Shown here: positions 18,079 through 27,109 of the stretch, in pieces
Position numbering within the stretch: position 1 is the first letter of the stretch
Layout: each line of letters begins with the position of its first letter
Assembly (NCBI GenBank): GCA_002702705.1
Contig: PABH01000014.1
Location: forward strand, 124,001-188,000
Length of the DNA stretch: 64,000 bases
Source: Anaerolineaceae bacterium
Lineage (GTDB): Bacteria > Chloroflexota > Anaerolineae > Anaerolineales > Anaerolineaceae
Direction of reading: 5' to 3'
Notes under the pieces: generated by a model
The model's database searches: none
The model's input: only the letters and a program-made list of their open reading frames with translations
Told to the model about the DNA's origin: nothing
Program-made: the position numbers and the translations under genes

Positions 18079-18518
18079 CAGCAACGGCGATGGGCATTAT
18101 TTATCTCATTTTGTGAAATAATTTCCCCATTTTTGACATGATAATGGATTTCTCGTTCGTAAATGGATTCGTACCCCATATGAATATACTGCATCATTTT
18201 TCCCTGTGGAACGATTAACCGGCCGGTAAACCATTTTGCAAAAATGGGGGGTGATTCATCCGGAAAAACGATTTGGCTATCTACTTCTTCCAATTTCCCA
18301 GGCGTATCAGGGTTTACTTTCCATCCCGAAAGACTGACCAAATATAATTTTTGGTTAATGATTTCCCAGCTTGCGACATATCCACGCCAATTGGCAGTAT
18401 GTGGAGACATAAAACTGGGATTAAAATTGGTCAGTGTAAAATAATCTTCTAACGGATTGGAAAATAAAGGCTGTTCTTGACCATCAATAAATATTTTGTC
18501 AGGTTGTTGTGCTGTCAT
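18075..18518 (-). CDS. Conserved protein of unknown function
   Basis: About 147 residues from the ATG at 18518. It matches a widespread uncharacterised family recalled from PDKIFIDGQEQPLFSNPLEDY, then NWRGYVASWEI, LYLVSLSG and the C-terminal HMGYESIYEREIHY. No signal peptide or membrane helix is seen. There is an oddity upstream: the best ribosome site (GGAGGAAATAATG, ATG at 18618) starts a frame that is out of register with this gene and stops after 30 codons. A TTG start at 18569 is also in frame. Either the gene begins at 18518 with a weak site, or an indel separates it from its natural start. Confidence 0.65.
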   Translation of the reverse strand: MTAQQPDKIFIDGQEQPLFSNPLEDYFTLTNFNPSFMSPHTANWRGYVASWEIINQKLYLVSLSGWKVNPDTPGKLEEVDSQIVFPDESPPIFAKWFTGRLIVPQGKMMQYIHMGYESIYEREIHYHVKNGEIISQNEINNAHRRCC

Positions 18519-18716
18519 AGTGAGTTCACTTTGAAGTAGAAGGGATAATTCGGGGCTTGGAAAATCCAAAATAACAACAATAAAACGCCAATTTATCCAT
18601 AGGTTGGGTAAACTGCATTATTTCCTCCAATTGATACCAGTATTAGAGCAGTGCACTTATTATAGGGAAATTAAGCGTTTTGCTAAATGGTTTGCACAAG
18701 CTAGAGAAGAGCTCGT

Positions 18717-19445
18717 TTAATATTTTTTATTTCCAACATTTGAATTAGGTTTGCCGTTTTGACGTTCTTTTTGTTTTTTTAATTCTTCCCAGAACTGGCT
18801 GTCATTTGTCTTTTTGAGGTTTCGAATTTCAGATAATTTTTCCTGTCTTTTATGGATCAATTTCCGGATGAAATAACTGATAGGAAAAGCCAAAATAACC
18901 AATTGAATAACTACAAAAACAAATACGGTGCTTTCATTCCCAACAATATTATCCGGTAAAACATAAATAGTTGCATAACGGCGAGGGAACGAAAACTGGT
19001 AATTGCCTGGGTGGGTTATATCAAAAATATATACCGGGCGGCCTTTAACTAAAGAAGAATCAAAGGGAATTAGACCACGTTTAACAAACTTCACATCCAG
19101 TTTTTCACCTGTGGATTGGTCAATGAGGTTAAACCATGGGTTGCCTTGTGCTTCTAAAATCTGATCAGTGATGATAAGGAGGTCAATGTCTTTTGTGTAA
19201 ACGGCGTATTCTCCGGTTCTTTCGAGCTGTACCTCAACAGGTGATTGGCGCATTTCAAATTCCATCACATCGGCACGTGTAACTTTTGGAATAATATTTA
19301 ATTGTTGGGGAATTAACAAAAAAGGAGAACCAACGGTTTTTAATACTTCAGATAAACCGCAAAAAATGCTCAATAAAATGATAAAAGCAATGATTCCGAG
19401 AATAATGGCACGGCCACTGGTGGGGCGATAAGATGTTTCTGACAT
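18717..19445 (-). CDS. Two-helix membrane protein of unknown function
   Basis: About 242 residues from the ATG at 19445, chosen for its AAGGAAC site. One membrane helix lies near the N-terminus (AIILGIIAFIILLSIF). A domain of about 120 residues follows that should face outside, and a second helix (FVFVVIQLVILAFPISYF) comes before a basic, coiled-coil-like cytoplasmic tail rich in K, E, R and Q. The family is not recognised. It lies 66 bases after the next upstream membrane gene on the same strand, so the two probably form a unit. Confidence 0.6.
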   Translation of the reverse strand: MSETSYRPTSGRAIILGIIAFIILLSIFCGLSEVLKTVGSPFLLIPQQLNIIPKVTRADVMEFEMRQSPVEVQLERTGEYAVYTKDIDLLIITDQILEAQGNPWFNLIDQSTGEKLDVKFVKRGLIPFDSSLVKGRPVYIFDITHPGNYQFSFPRRYATIYVLPDNIVGNESTVFVFVVIQLVILAFPISYFIRKLIHKRQEKLSEIRNLKKTNDSQFWEELKKQKERQNGKPNSNVGNKKY

Positions 19446-19511
19446 GGTTTTGTTCCTTGTGAGGAAATAGTTTTTCCAATTCAATTTTAATCGATTTTTT
19501 GTTTCATAAGT

Positions 19512-20432
19512 TTAAAGTTTTTTCAGACAAAAATAACTTAATATACCCAGGCGTATGGGGATCAAAAAGAAGTTTACCGCTAAAATCAAATAAGCGGCTT
19601 TTTCGTTGTTTACAGTAAACATAAATGGACTTAATAAATCGGGACCGCGTGTTTTAAAAACGGTGGTGACCAGACCATTTAATGGCCGGTTGATTATAAA
19701 ATAATCGCCCGGTTGAGAAAACCTTGGACTGCCAAACCCGGACATATTTGCAAATTGTTGTACATAATCAGCCATTTCGGGTGTAACTGTGTAGATGAAG
19801 GCTGAATCATAGGTGATCGAAGCATTAAACAACAAAAAAAATAATAAAAATCCTTCGATTATTAAAAATGGCAAACTTATCAGAGCAAATCTTCCAAAAT
19901 TTTGCCGGAATATCCAACCTGCTTGTGATATCGCTTCTCCAATACTGAGTTCTTTAGAAAAAATGAGAATAAAAGCGATTACAGTAACGATATTAAGAGA
20001 AAATAAAAACGGTAAGGCGAAAACTGAAAAAAGGACAATGCTTAAAATTGAACCCTCAAACAATGGACTTAGTATTAAAAAAAGAAGAATTAACAAAGCT
20101 GAGGGAATTAAGAGCAGCATTTTTGTTAAAAACAATTTTGGTAATAAGGTCAATGGGGACATAATTGCGTCAATCAGGTTGTTTTTACTTCCCGCGAAAT
20201 ATTGTGTAAGCGTGAATAACAGGGTGCTTTCTGCAAATAGTGTCAACAAAAGGAATAACAGAATCCGACCTGTTAACAAGGGCGGAAACATACTACGAAA
20301 TTGAAACAAAGCCGTGGTATCTCCAAGAATCGCAAGTGCTGCTAAGATCCAGGTTAATGGATGAAGAAAGAAAAATCGAAGGATCGACGGAAAATTCGTC
20401 TGTTTTTTTTGCGGAAAGGTAGACGCGCTCAT
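19512..20432 (-). CDS. Polytopic membrane protein of unknown function
   Basis: 306 residues with about six hydrophobic helices and very few charges between them, plus a hydrophilic segment at about 205-265. The layout resembles the DUF975/YesL-like integral membrane proteins of bacteria, but the match is not firm. It probably forms an operon with the two-helix protein downstream. No catalytic motif was seen. Confidence 0.6.
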   Translation of the reverse strand: MSASTFPQKKQTNFPSILRFFFLHPLTWILAALAILGDTTALFQFRSMFPPLLTGRILLFLLLTLFAESTLLFTLTQYFAGSKNNLIDAIMSPLTLLPKLFLTKMLLLIPSALLILLFLILSPLFEGSILSIVLFSVFALPFLFSLNIVTVIAFILIFSKELSIGEAISQAGWIFRQNFGRFALISLPFLIIEGFLLFFLLFNASITYDSAFIYTVTPEMADYVQQFANMSGFGSPRFSQPGDYFIINRPLNGLVTTVFKTRGPDLLSPFMFTVNNEKAAYLILAVNFFLIPIRLGILSYFCLKKL

Positions 20433-20563
20433 TAAGTTCCGTAATTTCTACTGGTTACAAAAGGTATGAACTACAGTCTACTTTATTTATATTTTCTCCG
20501 CATCAGACAAAAAGCTAATATTTCCCTACTCCTTGGTTTAGATTTAATACCAAATAGGAAGAC

Positions 20564-21043
20564 TTATTTCTCTCTTAAAGGAAAAACAAAATTTGCCATA
20601 ATATCTCGTTCCTGCCAGCCTTGTTTTTGATAAAAATGCTTCTGATAAGAAACTCGATGTTTGGCATTTAATAATGAAAGGCGAACACACCCCCGGCTGC
20701 GCGCCTCTTCTTTGATCGAATCCAATAGAGCGGGACCAATTCCTTTCCCTTGGAAATCCGGGTGAACAAATAACTCTGAAACATATCCTTCCAAACCTGT
20801 CAGGATCATCATTGGTATCCAATGGGCGCTGATATAACCGATTATTTCACCTTCCATATCTTCATAAACGTAAATGGAGTGGTTTTCCGGGTGGTTCAAA
20901 CAAAATTTAAGTTCCTGATAAATCTTTTTAAGCGCTTCTTCCACGGATATTTGATTAATGGCGTTAAACCAACCTATTGCGCGAAGCAAATTTGTTATTC
21001 CTTCAGCATCTTCAAGCGTCGCATAACGTAAGGGATTCTTCAT
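20564..21043 (-). CDS. GNAT-family N-acetyltransferase
   Basis: 159 residues, one complete GNAT domain. It begins LRYATLEDAEGITNLL, has the acetyl-CoA-binding VSELFVHPDFQGKGIGPALL (about 89-108) and ends with HRVSYQKHFYQKQGWQER, typical of motif B. The substrate is unknown. It is a single gene, divergent from the secreted propeller protein. Confidence 0.87.
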   Translation of the reverse strand: MKNPLRYATLEDAEGITNLLRAIGWFNAINQISVEEALKKIYQELKFCLNHPENHSIYVYEDMEGEIIGYISAHWIPMMILTGLEGYVSELFVHPDFQGKGIGPALLDSIKEEARSRGCVRLSLLNAKHRVSYQKHFYQKQGWQERDIMANFVFPLREK

Positions 21044-21144
21044 ATTGACCTCTTGAGGTTTATAATTTGGAGAATTGATATTGATAAGGGCATGTTTATT
21101 GCAATTTTAATTAATAAACTTTACCTATGGAATGATTTAAATCT

Positions 21145-23238
21145 ATGAACACAAAATTTAAGATCATCATATCGCTAATGATATGTGTAATCAGCCTGTA
21201 TGTTGTTCCGGTAAAAGCATATACAGGTGAAAACCCATATCAAGTTTATATGCCTGTGGTTTATCATGATACGTATGTTGACCCCTGGATTGGTCCTTAT
21301 GGCGGCAAGGTTGTATGTATGGCAGCCAATCCCAATAACCCGGATGAAATTTATGCAGGTACTTGGGGAAATGGGGTTTATAAAAGTTATGATGGCGGTC
21401 TGCATTGGGCCAGCAGCAATCGTGGTTTGGGTGATGGCAATATCAATTCGATTGCAATTGATCCCCAGAATCCTAAAATTGTTTATGCCGGCACCTATAA
21501 TGACGAACTTTACAAAACTACAAATGGTGGTGAGTCGTGGTACAAATCAAGCCAGGGTATAAGGAATGGCGATATTATTTATACAATTGGGATTGACCCC
21601 CATAATCCGGATATTATTTTCATTGGTACCCGGAATGGTCTGCTTGAAACACCGCCGCCTTGGGAGGGAACATTATACCGCAGCATCAATGAAGGGATTA
21701 CCTGGACTCCTGTTTTAACCAATGTGGGGGGATCGGATGTGCAGGACTGGCCTTATGACGTGATTGTAAACCCTAAAGACCATAAAATGGTGTTTGCTGC
21801 CTATCATGAACACGGAGTGTACCGCAGTTTGGACAGCGGTGATCACTGGCAGGCAGTTAATGGTAGTGATTTGTTTGAACTTTCCGGACGAGCCTTGGTG
21901 ATCAATCCCCTCAATTCTTCGGGTAATCTTTTGGTATTAGGTACCTGGCATCGCAAGGGCACTTTTAAATCAACTGACAATGGCAATACCTGGGTCAATT
22001 CCCCGTTAAATGTTAAGGTCTACACCATGGATCTTGATCCTCAGCAGCCAGCCAATATGTATCTAGTTGATTTTTATGGTGGGGTTTATAAATCGACAAA
22101 TGCGGGCACTTCCTGGAATTACAGCGGTCTTGGAGAATACGATATGTATACCGTCATGGTAAATCCGGCGCGCCATAATCAAATTTTCGCGGGAACAACT
22201 GAAAAAGGCGTTTTTCGCAGCGAAGATTATGGTGCCCATTGGGTTGCCAGCAGCACTGGATTGATTAATACGGATGTGGTGGGATTTGCTGCCATCCCGG
22301 GGGAAGCAGACCATTATTTGGCTGCTACCGCCTTGGGCGGAATTTATTCAACAATAAATGGCGGGGAAACATGGGATGAAGTTTCAAATACGTTAAATGG
22401 TATTGATTTAACAGGCTTGTATCTTAACCCGGCAAACCCAGACGAGGTGTTTGTTCTTTCCAAGAACCAGGGCTTGTGGACTTGCTTGCTGCCGGAGTGT
22501 GATTTGCGCCAGATGAATACAGGATTACCGGTGATAAAGAACGATTCACGCCAATTGATCCCTCGTGATGAATTAGAAGCTGAATTGATGCTGCTTGACG
22601 AAACATATTTTGAGTCACACCAGGTGTCCGGCAATCTGTTGTCCTTTAATAAATTAACTTTTTCAGACCAGAATCAGCAATTTTTTTACCTGGCTAGCAA
22701 AGGAAATGGTGTTTACCGAAGTGTCGATGGCATCGGAAACTGGCAGCCTGCCGGGTTAGCAGAAAAGAGTATCGTTGATCTTGTTGTTAATCCAGCAAAT
22801 GAAGCCGTTCTGTATGCCGCTGACGCGGATGTTCCTGTGATCTATACATCGACCGATTATGGTGAAAATTGGACGTTAAACAAAATCCCTACTGGTAAGG
22901 TGTACGCTTTGGCAACCACAGCCGAAGAACCTGATACGCTGTATGCCGGTACAGACAATGGGGTTTACAAACGAGCAGCTGATGGAGAATGGGAATCGAT
23001 TGGGTTGGACGGTATTGTGGTTACTAACCTGGAAGTTCATCCAATGCAAACTGGTCTATTGGTGGCAGCCGCGCAAAATGCTGTTTATTATAGTAAAAAT
23101 GGTGGTTTCAGCTGGACAGAAGGCCCCGAAGCGCTTTTATCTACCAACATCAAAGCCATCCATTTTGATGAAAATGACCCGACAGTTGTATTTTTAACAA
23201 CCAATACCAAAGGTGTTTACCGGTTAAAAATTAATTAA
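21145..23238 (+). CDS. Secreted BNR/sortilin-type beta-propeller protein
   Basis: 697 residues with a signal peptide (1 to about 25) and then the motif YQVYMPVVYHD. The remainder is repeats of the form VYKSYDGGLHWA and LYKTTNGGESWY, with 'NPxNPxxxYAGT' strands between them. This is the Asp-box/sortilin-like propeller pattern also found in plant HCF136-like proteins and in many secreted glycan-binding proteins. It is non-enzymatic as far as can be seen. The VYMPVV motif close after the signal peptide resembles the terminal motif of other secreted proteins in this window. It is transcribed alone. Confidence 0.82.
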   Translation: MNTKFKIIISLMICVISLYVVPVKAYTGENPYQVYMPVVYHDTYVDPWIGPYGGKVVCMAANPNNPDEIYAGTWGNGVYKSYDGGLHWASSNRGLGDGNINSIAIDPQNPKIVYAGTYNDELYKTTNGGESWYKSSQGIRNGDIIYTIGIDPHNPDIIFIGTRNGLLETPPPWEGTLYRSINEGITWTPVLTNVGGSDVQDWPYDVIVNPKDHKMVFAAYHEHGVYRSLDSGDHWQAVNGSDLFELSGRALVINPLNSSGNLLVLGTWHRKGTFKSTDNGNTWVNSPLNVKVYTMDLDPQQPANMYLVDFYGGVYKSTNAGTSWNYSGLGEYDMYTVMVNPARHNQIFAGTTEKGVFRSEDYGAHWVASSTGLINTDVVGFAAIPGEADHYLAATALGGIYSTINGGETWDEVSNTLNGIDLTGLYLNPANPDEVFVLSKNQGLWTCLLPECDLRQMNTGLPVIKNDSRQLIPRDELEAELMLLDETYFESHQVSGNLLSFNKLTFSDQNQQFFYLASKGNGVYRSVDGIGNWQPAGLAEKSIVDLVVNPANEAVLYAADADVPVIYTSTDYGENWTLNKIPTGKVYALATTAEEPDTLYAGTDNGVYKRAADGEWESIGLDGIVVTNLEVHPMQTGLLVAAAQNAVYYSKNGGFSWTEGPEALLSTNIKAIHFDENDPTVVFLTTNTKGVYRLKIN

Positions 23239-23239
23239 T

Positions 23240-23860
23240 TCATAAATTGATCGGGTCTGGTAATCGCACATTGTATCTTACAGCCAGCAAACGCATTAAA
23301 ACACAAAGCAGGATGCCGGTAAAAGAAGCAAACCCCTGATCAAATCCGAGTTGAATCAATAGAATATAAACCACGCTGCCTACAAGGGAACAGGTGGCGT
23401 ATAACTGGGTTTTTTTTCCAAAAACGAGCGGAATTTTATTGCAAATTACATCACGTAATACGCCGCCAAATACCCCCGTTACGATACCCATCAGTGTTGC
23501 AACAAAAAAAGAGGTATTTAATTGTAGTGCATATTCCGCTCCTAAGATGGAAAACATACCTAACCCCAGGGCATCCGGAATCAACATAGACTTTGAAGTT
23601 AAACCCAAAAAACGGGTGGAATAAAAGGCAAGCAAAGCAACGACCAAAGAAATAATGCCGTAGCCTGTCTCTTCAACCCAAAAGACCGGAAACCGCCCCA
23701 GGCAAAAATCTCTTAATGTGCCACCGCCAAGTGCAGTGATAAAAGCTACTGCACAGGCACCAACCAGGTCCATGTCAGCGCGTCTTGCTTCAATCACACC
23801 TGAAATTGCTCCGGATATTACACCGAGATATGCAATCATAGAAACCAAAAAATCCGACAC
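23240..23860 (-). CDS. UPF0126 / TRIC-type membrane protein
   Basis: 206 residues with seven predicted helices in two related halves. The signature GALGGGTLRD-type motif appears as ITALGGGTLRDFCLGRFPVFWV (first 20 residues shared with the family), and the second half repeats it as GVFGGVLRDVICNKIPLVF. Bacterial members are trimeric ion channels or possible glycine transporters. The gene starts 93 bases from the rarD 3' end. Confidence 0.9.
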   Translation of the reverse strand: MSDFLVSMIAYLGVISGAISGVIEARRADMDLVGACAVAFITALGGGTLRDFCLGRFPVFWVEETGYGIISLVVALLAFYSTRFLGLTSKSMLIPDALGLGMFSILGAEYALQLNTSFFVATLMGIVTGVFGGVLRDVICNKIPLVFGKKTQLYATCSLVGSVVYILLIQLGFDQGFASFTGILLCVLMRLLAVRYNVRLPDPINL

Positions 23861-23953
23861 AATTTACCTTCCTAAATGAAAATCTGCCGGATTATAATGG
23901 TTTCGTTGGGGATTGGATAGGTGATAGAGATCCTATGTTACAAATGATATCGT

Positions 23954-24844
23954 TTATGCATTGGCAGAAGCATGGTGTAATTTATGACGATGCGCGTTAA
24001 AACCCTCAAAAGTGAAGATAACCAATGCTAACCAAATGATGCTAAACCCAATCAAACGGTCATGTGTGAAGGGTTCATTATACAAAAATACTCCAATCAA
24101 AAATTGAAGGGTAGGGGCTATGTACTGAATAATGCCGATTGTAACCAAAGGAACCTTTGGGGCACCGTGGGCAAACAAAATCAGTGGAATTGCCGTCACA
24201 ACACCGGATAAAATCAGTAAAAAGGTAACCAAAGGACTGATGTGACCAAATGCGCCGCTGCCATTAAATTCTGAAAACAACAAAAATCCGATGGCGGGGA
24301 TAAACAAAGCTGCTGTTTCGATCATCAAACCTTGAATAGAACCAAGGGGAGCAATTTTTTTGATCAGGCCATAAAAACCAAAGGAAAAGGCTAATGTTAA
24401 GGCAATCCAGGGTAATCTTCCATAGGAAATGGTTAAATAAATAACCCCAATCACTGCAAGACTGATGGGCACCCATTGTAAGGGGCGTAATTTTTCTCGT
24501 AAAATGAGGACACCCAGCATAAAACTAACCAGTGGATTAATAAAATATCCTAAGCTGGTCTCAATCACATATCCGGCATTTACACCCCAAACGTAGGTGA
24601 ACCAATTGCCAGCCAGTAAGATTCCAGCCACTGTATAAATTAAAATGGTGCGTTTATTTAATAACTTAAACAATGATTTCAGTTGTTTTCGTAAAACAAT
24701 CAAAATCAAAAAAAAGAAAAACGACCAGGTTACCCGGTGCGTCATAATTTGTAAAGCAGGTGCCTCATGCAATAATTTAAAATAAATGGGAAAAAATCCC
24801 CATAAGGCATAAGCAAAAAATACAGATAATAAACCTTTTTTCAT
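23954..24844 (-). CDS. rarD: RarD-type EamA permease
   Basis: About 296 residues with ten helices, drug/metabolite transporter superfamily. ALWGFFPIYFKLL near the N-terminus, HRVTWSFFFFL and NWFTYVWGVNAGYVIETSLG (20 residues) are RarD hallmarks. The substrate is not established for the family. I chose the ATG at 24844, which gives MKKGLLSVFF with a GGAAAGTGGA-like site; the upstream extension to 24883 is hydrophilic and atypical. Confidence 0.88.
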   Translation of the reverse strand: MKKGLLSVFFAYALWGFFPIYFKLLHEAPALQIMTHRVTWSFFFFLILIVLRKQLKSLFKLLNKRTILIYTVAGILLAGNWFTYVWGVNAGYVIETSLGYFINPLVSFMLGVLILREKLRPLQWVPISLAVIGVIYLTISYGRLPWIALTLAFSFGFYGLIKKIAPLGSIQGLMIETAALFIPAIGFLLFSEFNGSGAFGHISPLVTFLLILSGVVTAIPLILFAHGAPKVPLVTIGIIQYIAPTLQFLIGVFLYNEPFTHDRLIGFSIIWLALVIFTFEGFNAHRHKLHHASANA

Positions 24845-24914
24845 AATAATAATTCCACTTTCCAACCATCCGGTCGTAATCATACCAGTGTGATTACGAA
24901 ATGAATAGAGAAAC

Positions 24915-25870
24915 TTATATTTTTTTTAATATACGCGTGACAAAAAAATCCGGATGGTTACGCATTGGTGTGTATGAAATTTCAAATTTTGTTGACTCTA
25001 AGAATTGTTCTATGAAGGGCAGTTGGGGTGTGTAATAAAAACTACCGCCAATTTTTAAGGAATCAAGATATTTTTTGTACTTAAGGGCAAATTGATTCGG
25101 ATTCCCACAGGGATTAAGATGGTTAAATTGAAAATGATGGCTGAAAGCCATGTGGGAAATGATTGTGCCCACGTATTGGGTTGTGTAGAAAAGGTAAACC
25201 AATCAATTTTTTGTGTGTTGACCGTGTTTTTACATAATTGATCAATCCCTAAACATGAAATTCCCAATTCGGTTAAGTAATGTATTAGATTAGCCGCAGC
25301 TCCACAACCGATATCCAAAACGGGTTGTTTGATTTTTTTGAGATTGATATTCATTATTTCAAGCTGAAGTTTGGGATCATATTCTGCACAAACGACATTT
25401 ACATTTAGCAGTGCTGGCCGGATTGGTTCCGGTGTTATGTTTTTTAATTGGTGGTGAAGATCATTAAAATGCTGCAACAGTAAAAATTGATAGTGGGTCT
25501 TAAAGACAAAATACGAAGTCTCTTGATGAAGAAAATCGCGAATACTGGCGACATATTTTTGATAAAGGGTTTTTAAATCATCGATATTTTGTGTTGTTAA
25601 TGAAATAAATTGATTGTGTTCTACCGTAAACCGAAGGGTGCTTTCAAGAAATAACTGCACAAATTGATCGAAATATTCGGGTAGATCTAATATCTCGGAT
25701 ATCTCTTTGCGGTATTTGTAGCTGAAATCAATTTCCCATTGTTGTGGGAACGTAAAGGTGGTATCCAAATCATAAACTTGCTGTAATGTGGCGTTTTGAT
25801 TTTCAAGATACCTTTTTTGGATGGTGGAGACTGTTTTTTCAAATATTGTAGGATTCATAATTCGTATCAA
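24915..25870 (-). pseudogene. SAM-dependent methyltransferase broken by a frameshift
   Basis: Two overlapping frames make one protein of about 318 residues. The first (25055-25870) holds a helical N-terminal region and the SAM-binding motif PVLDIGCGAAANLIHYL (about 187-203) with GIDQL after it. It then reads into a non-native tail. The second (24915-25202) continues the fold with HMAFSHHFQFNHL, LKIGGSFYYTP and the end. The switch lies between about 25155 and 25202; a short TTTCCC run (minus strand) is one possible slip site. It may be a real frameshift or a sequencing error. The natural start is probably the ATG at 25858. Confidence 0.7.
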
Positions 25871-25963
25871 TGGAAATTCTACGGTAATTATGAATTAAGT
25901 CAAACCAATATAAGATCAAATCATCCCAGTGAAGTGTGGGTTTGGATAACTGATTCAAAAATT

Positions 25964-26899
25964 TTACGGCGTTGGGTTACCATTCCAGCCAGCCATTCGT
26001 GCCATCAGATGCCAGAAAGCTTGTGCTTTGAGTGTGCATTGTAACCCATGCGTATGGGCACAAGAAGGCAGTGATTGACACTCGAAAGCACCCGGGTGGT
26101 TGCTGCACCAATCTCCGCACCAACTGCAGCCATCAGTTGCGTTTGGATAAAAATTTCCGTCGGGGTCATAGGACTCAATATCCGCGAAATCGAATAGTAA
26201 TTTATTGTTTTCGACAGCGTATGTTCTGACCATGTTGTTATTTCGCCATAAAGCGCTGCCGCTGGTTGGGGTACTTCCATCAGTGTGCCCGGTATATAAA
26301 ATAAACCTTGTTGAGGGGTAATCATTTTCAAACTGGTTCATTATGTTTAAATAAGTCTGCACTTGTGTAGTGGAATAATATGACATTTGGCCGCACCAGG
26401 TCCATAAGGAGAAATCAAATGAACCTGGGCTTACGACACTGCGGGTGTGGGTAATGCCATCCTGGGTTTCCCAGTACATTTCGGGGGTGATATATGTTGT
26501 TCCACTGTAGTTATTCCCATCATAAAAACCCATAGCGGTCGTATCGGTGGGTAAAGCTAATAGATTGCTGACTTTAATATCCACGTTATATTTAGGATCT
26601 TGTTGTTCAAGCCAGCGCAAACCGGATAATATCTGACTGCCGTGAGAAGTGTGTGCGTAATGGACAATATACTGCTTGGCGGCTTCAATCCATTCATCCG
26701 GGATTTGTGAAATGTCCGTATGGCGGTGGTCAACGACAATGCTGGTATTAGTACTGAAGCTGTTTAATATCAGCGGAAGATAAACTGTCGTGGTATCCGG
26801 TTCACAAAACGCCTTTGCGGTGACAGGTTGTAACTGGAATAGAGCAGATACAACAATAACGAAACCAATAAATAAGGACAGGAAAAGATTTTTTCTCAT
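25964..26899 (-). CDS. Secreted protein of unknown function, paralogue of the divergent lipoprotein
   Basis: 311 residues with a signal peptide (1 to about 29), followed by TTTVYLPLILN, the surface-protein motif of this genome. The mature part starts with VVDHRHTDISQIPDEWI and YAHTSHGSQI, has LFDFADIESYDPDGNFY and ends in a cysteine-rich patch (CSWCGDWCSNHPGAFEC) and AFWHLMARMAGWNG. The same landmarks recur in the divergent gene at 27110. The HTSHGSQ segment and the conserved aspartates could be catalytic (inference), but I cannot name a family. Confidence 0.65.
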   Translation of the reverse strand: MRKNLFLSLFIGFVIVVSALFQLQPVTAKAFCEPDTTTVYLPLILNSFSTNTSIVVDHRHTDISQIPDEWIEAAKQYIVHYAHTSHGSQILSGLRWLEQQDPKYNVDIKVSNLLALPTDTTAMGFYDGNNYSGTTYITPEMYWETQDGITHTRSVVSPGSFDFSLWTWCGQMSYYSTTQVQTYLNIMNQFENDYPSTRFILYTGHTDGSTPTSGSALWRNNNMVRTYAVENNKLLFDFADIESYDPDGNFYPNATDGCSWCGDWCSNHPGAFECQSLPSCAHTHGLQCTLKAQAFWHLMARMAGWNGNPTP

Positions 26900-27109
26900 T
26901 CATTCTCCCTTATTAAACCTTCCCTGGTTTGTTTTTTGGCATCCCTGTCTATACAAATGTATTGTACAAGGAAAGGCTTTTATCCCAAAGAATTTGTTAA
27001 GCGGGTGAAAGGTGGGTAGATAAAGGGTTTTAAATTAATTCGGATTTTTATTTATGACCGGTATGATTAAAGTATTATTTTGACAATATGAGTAGACAAA
27101 GGGATAGTT

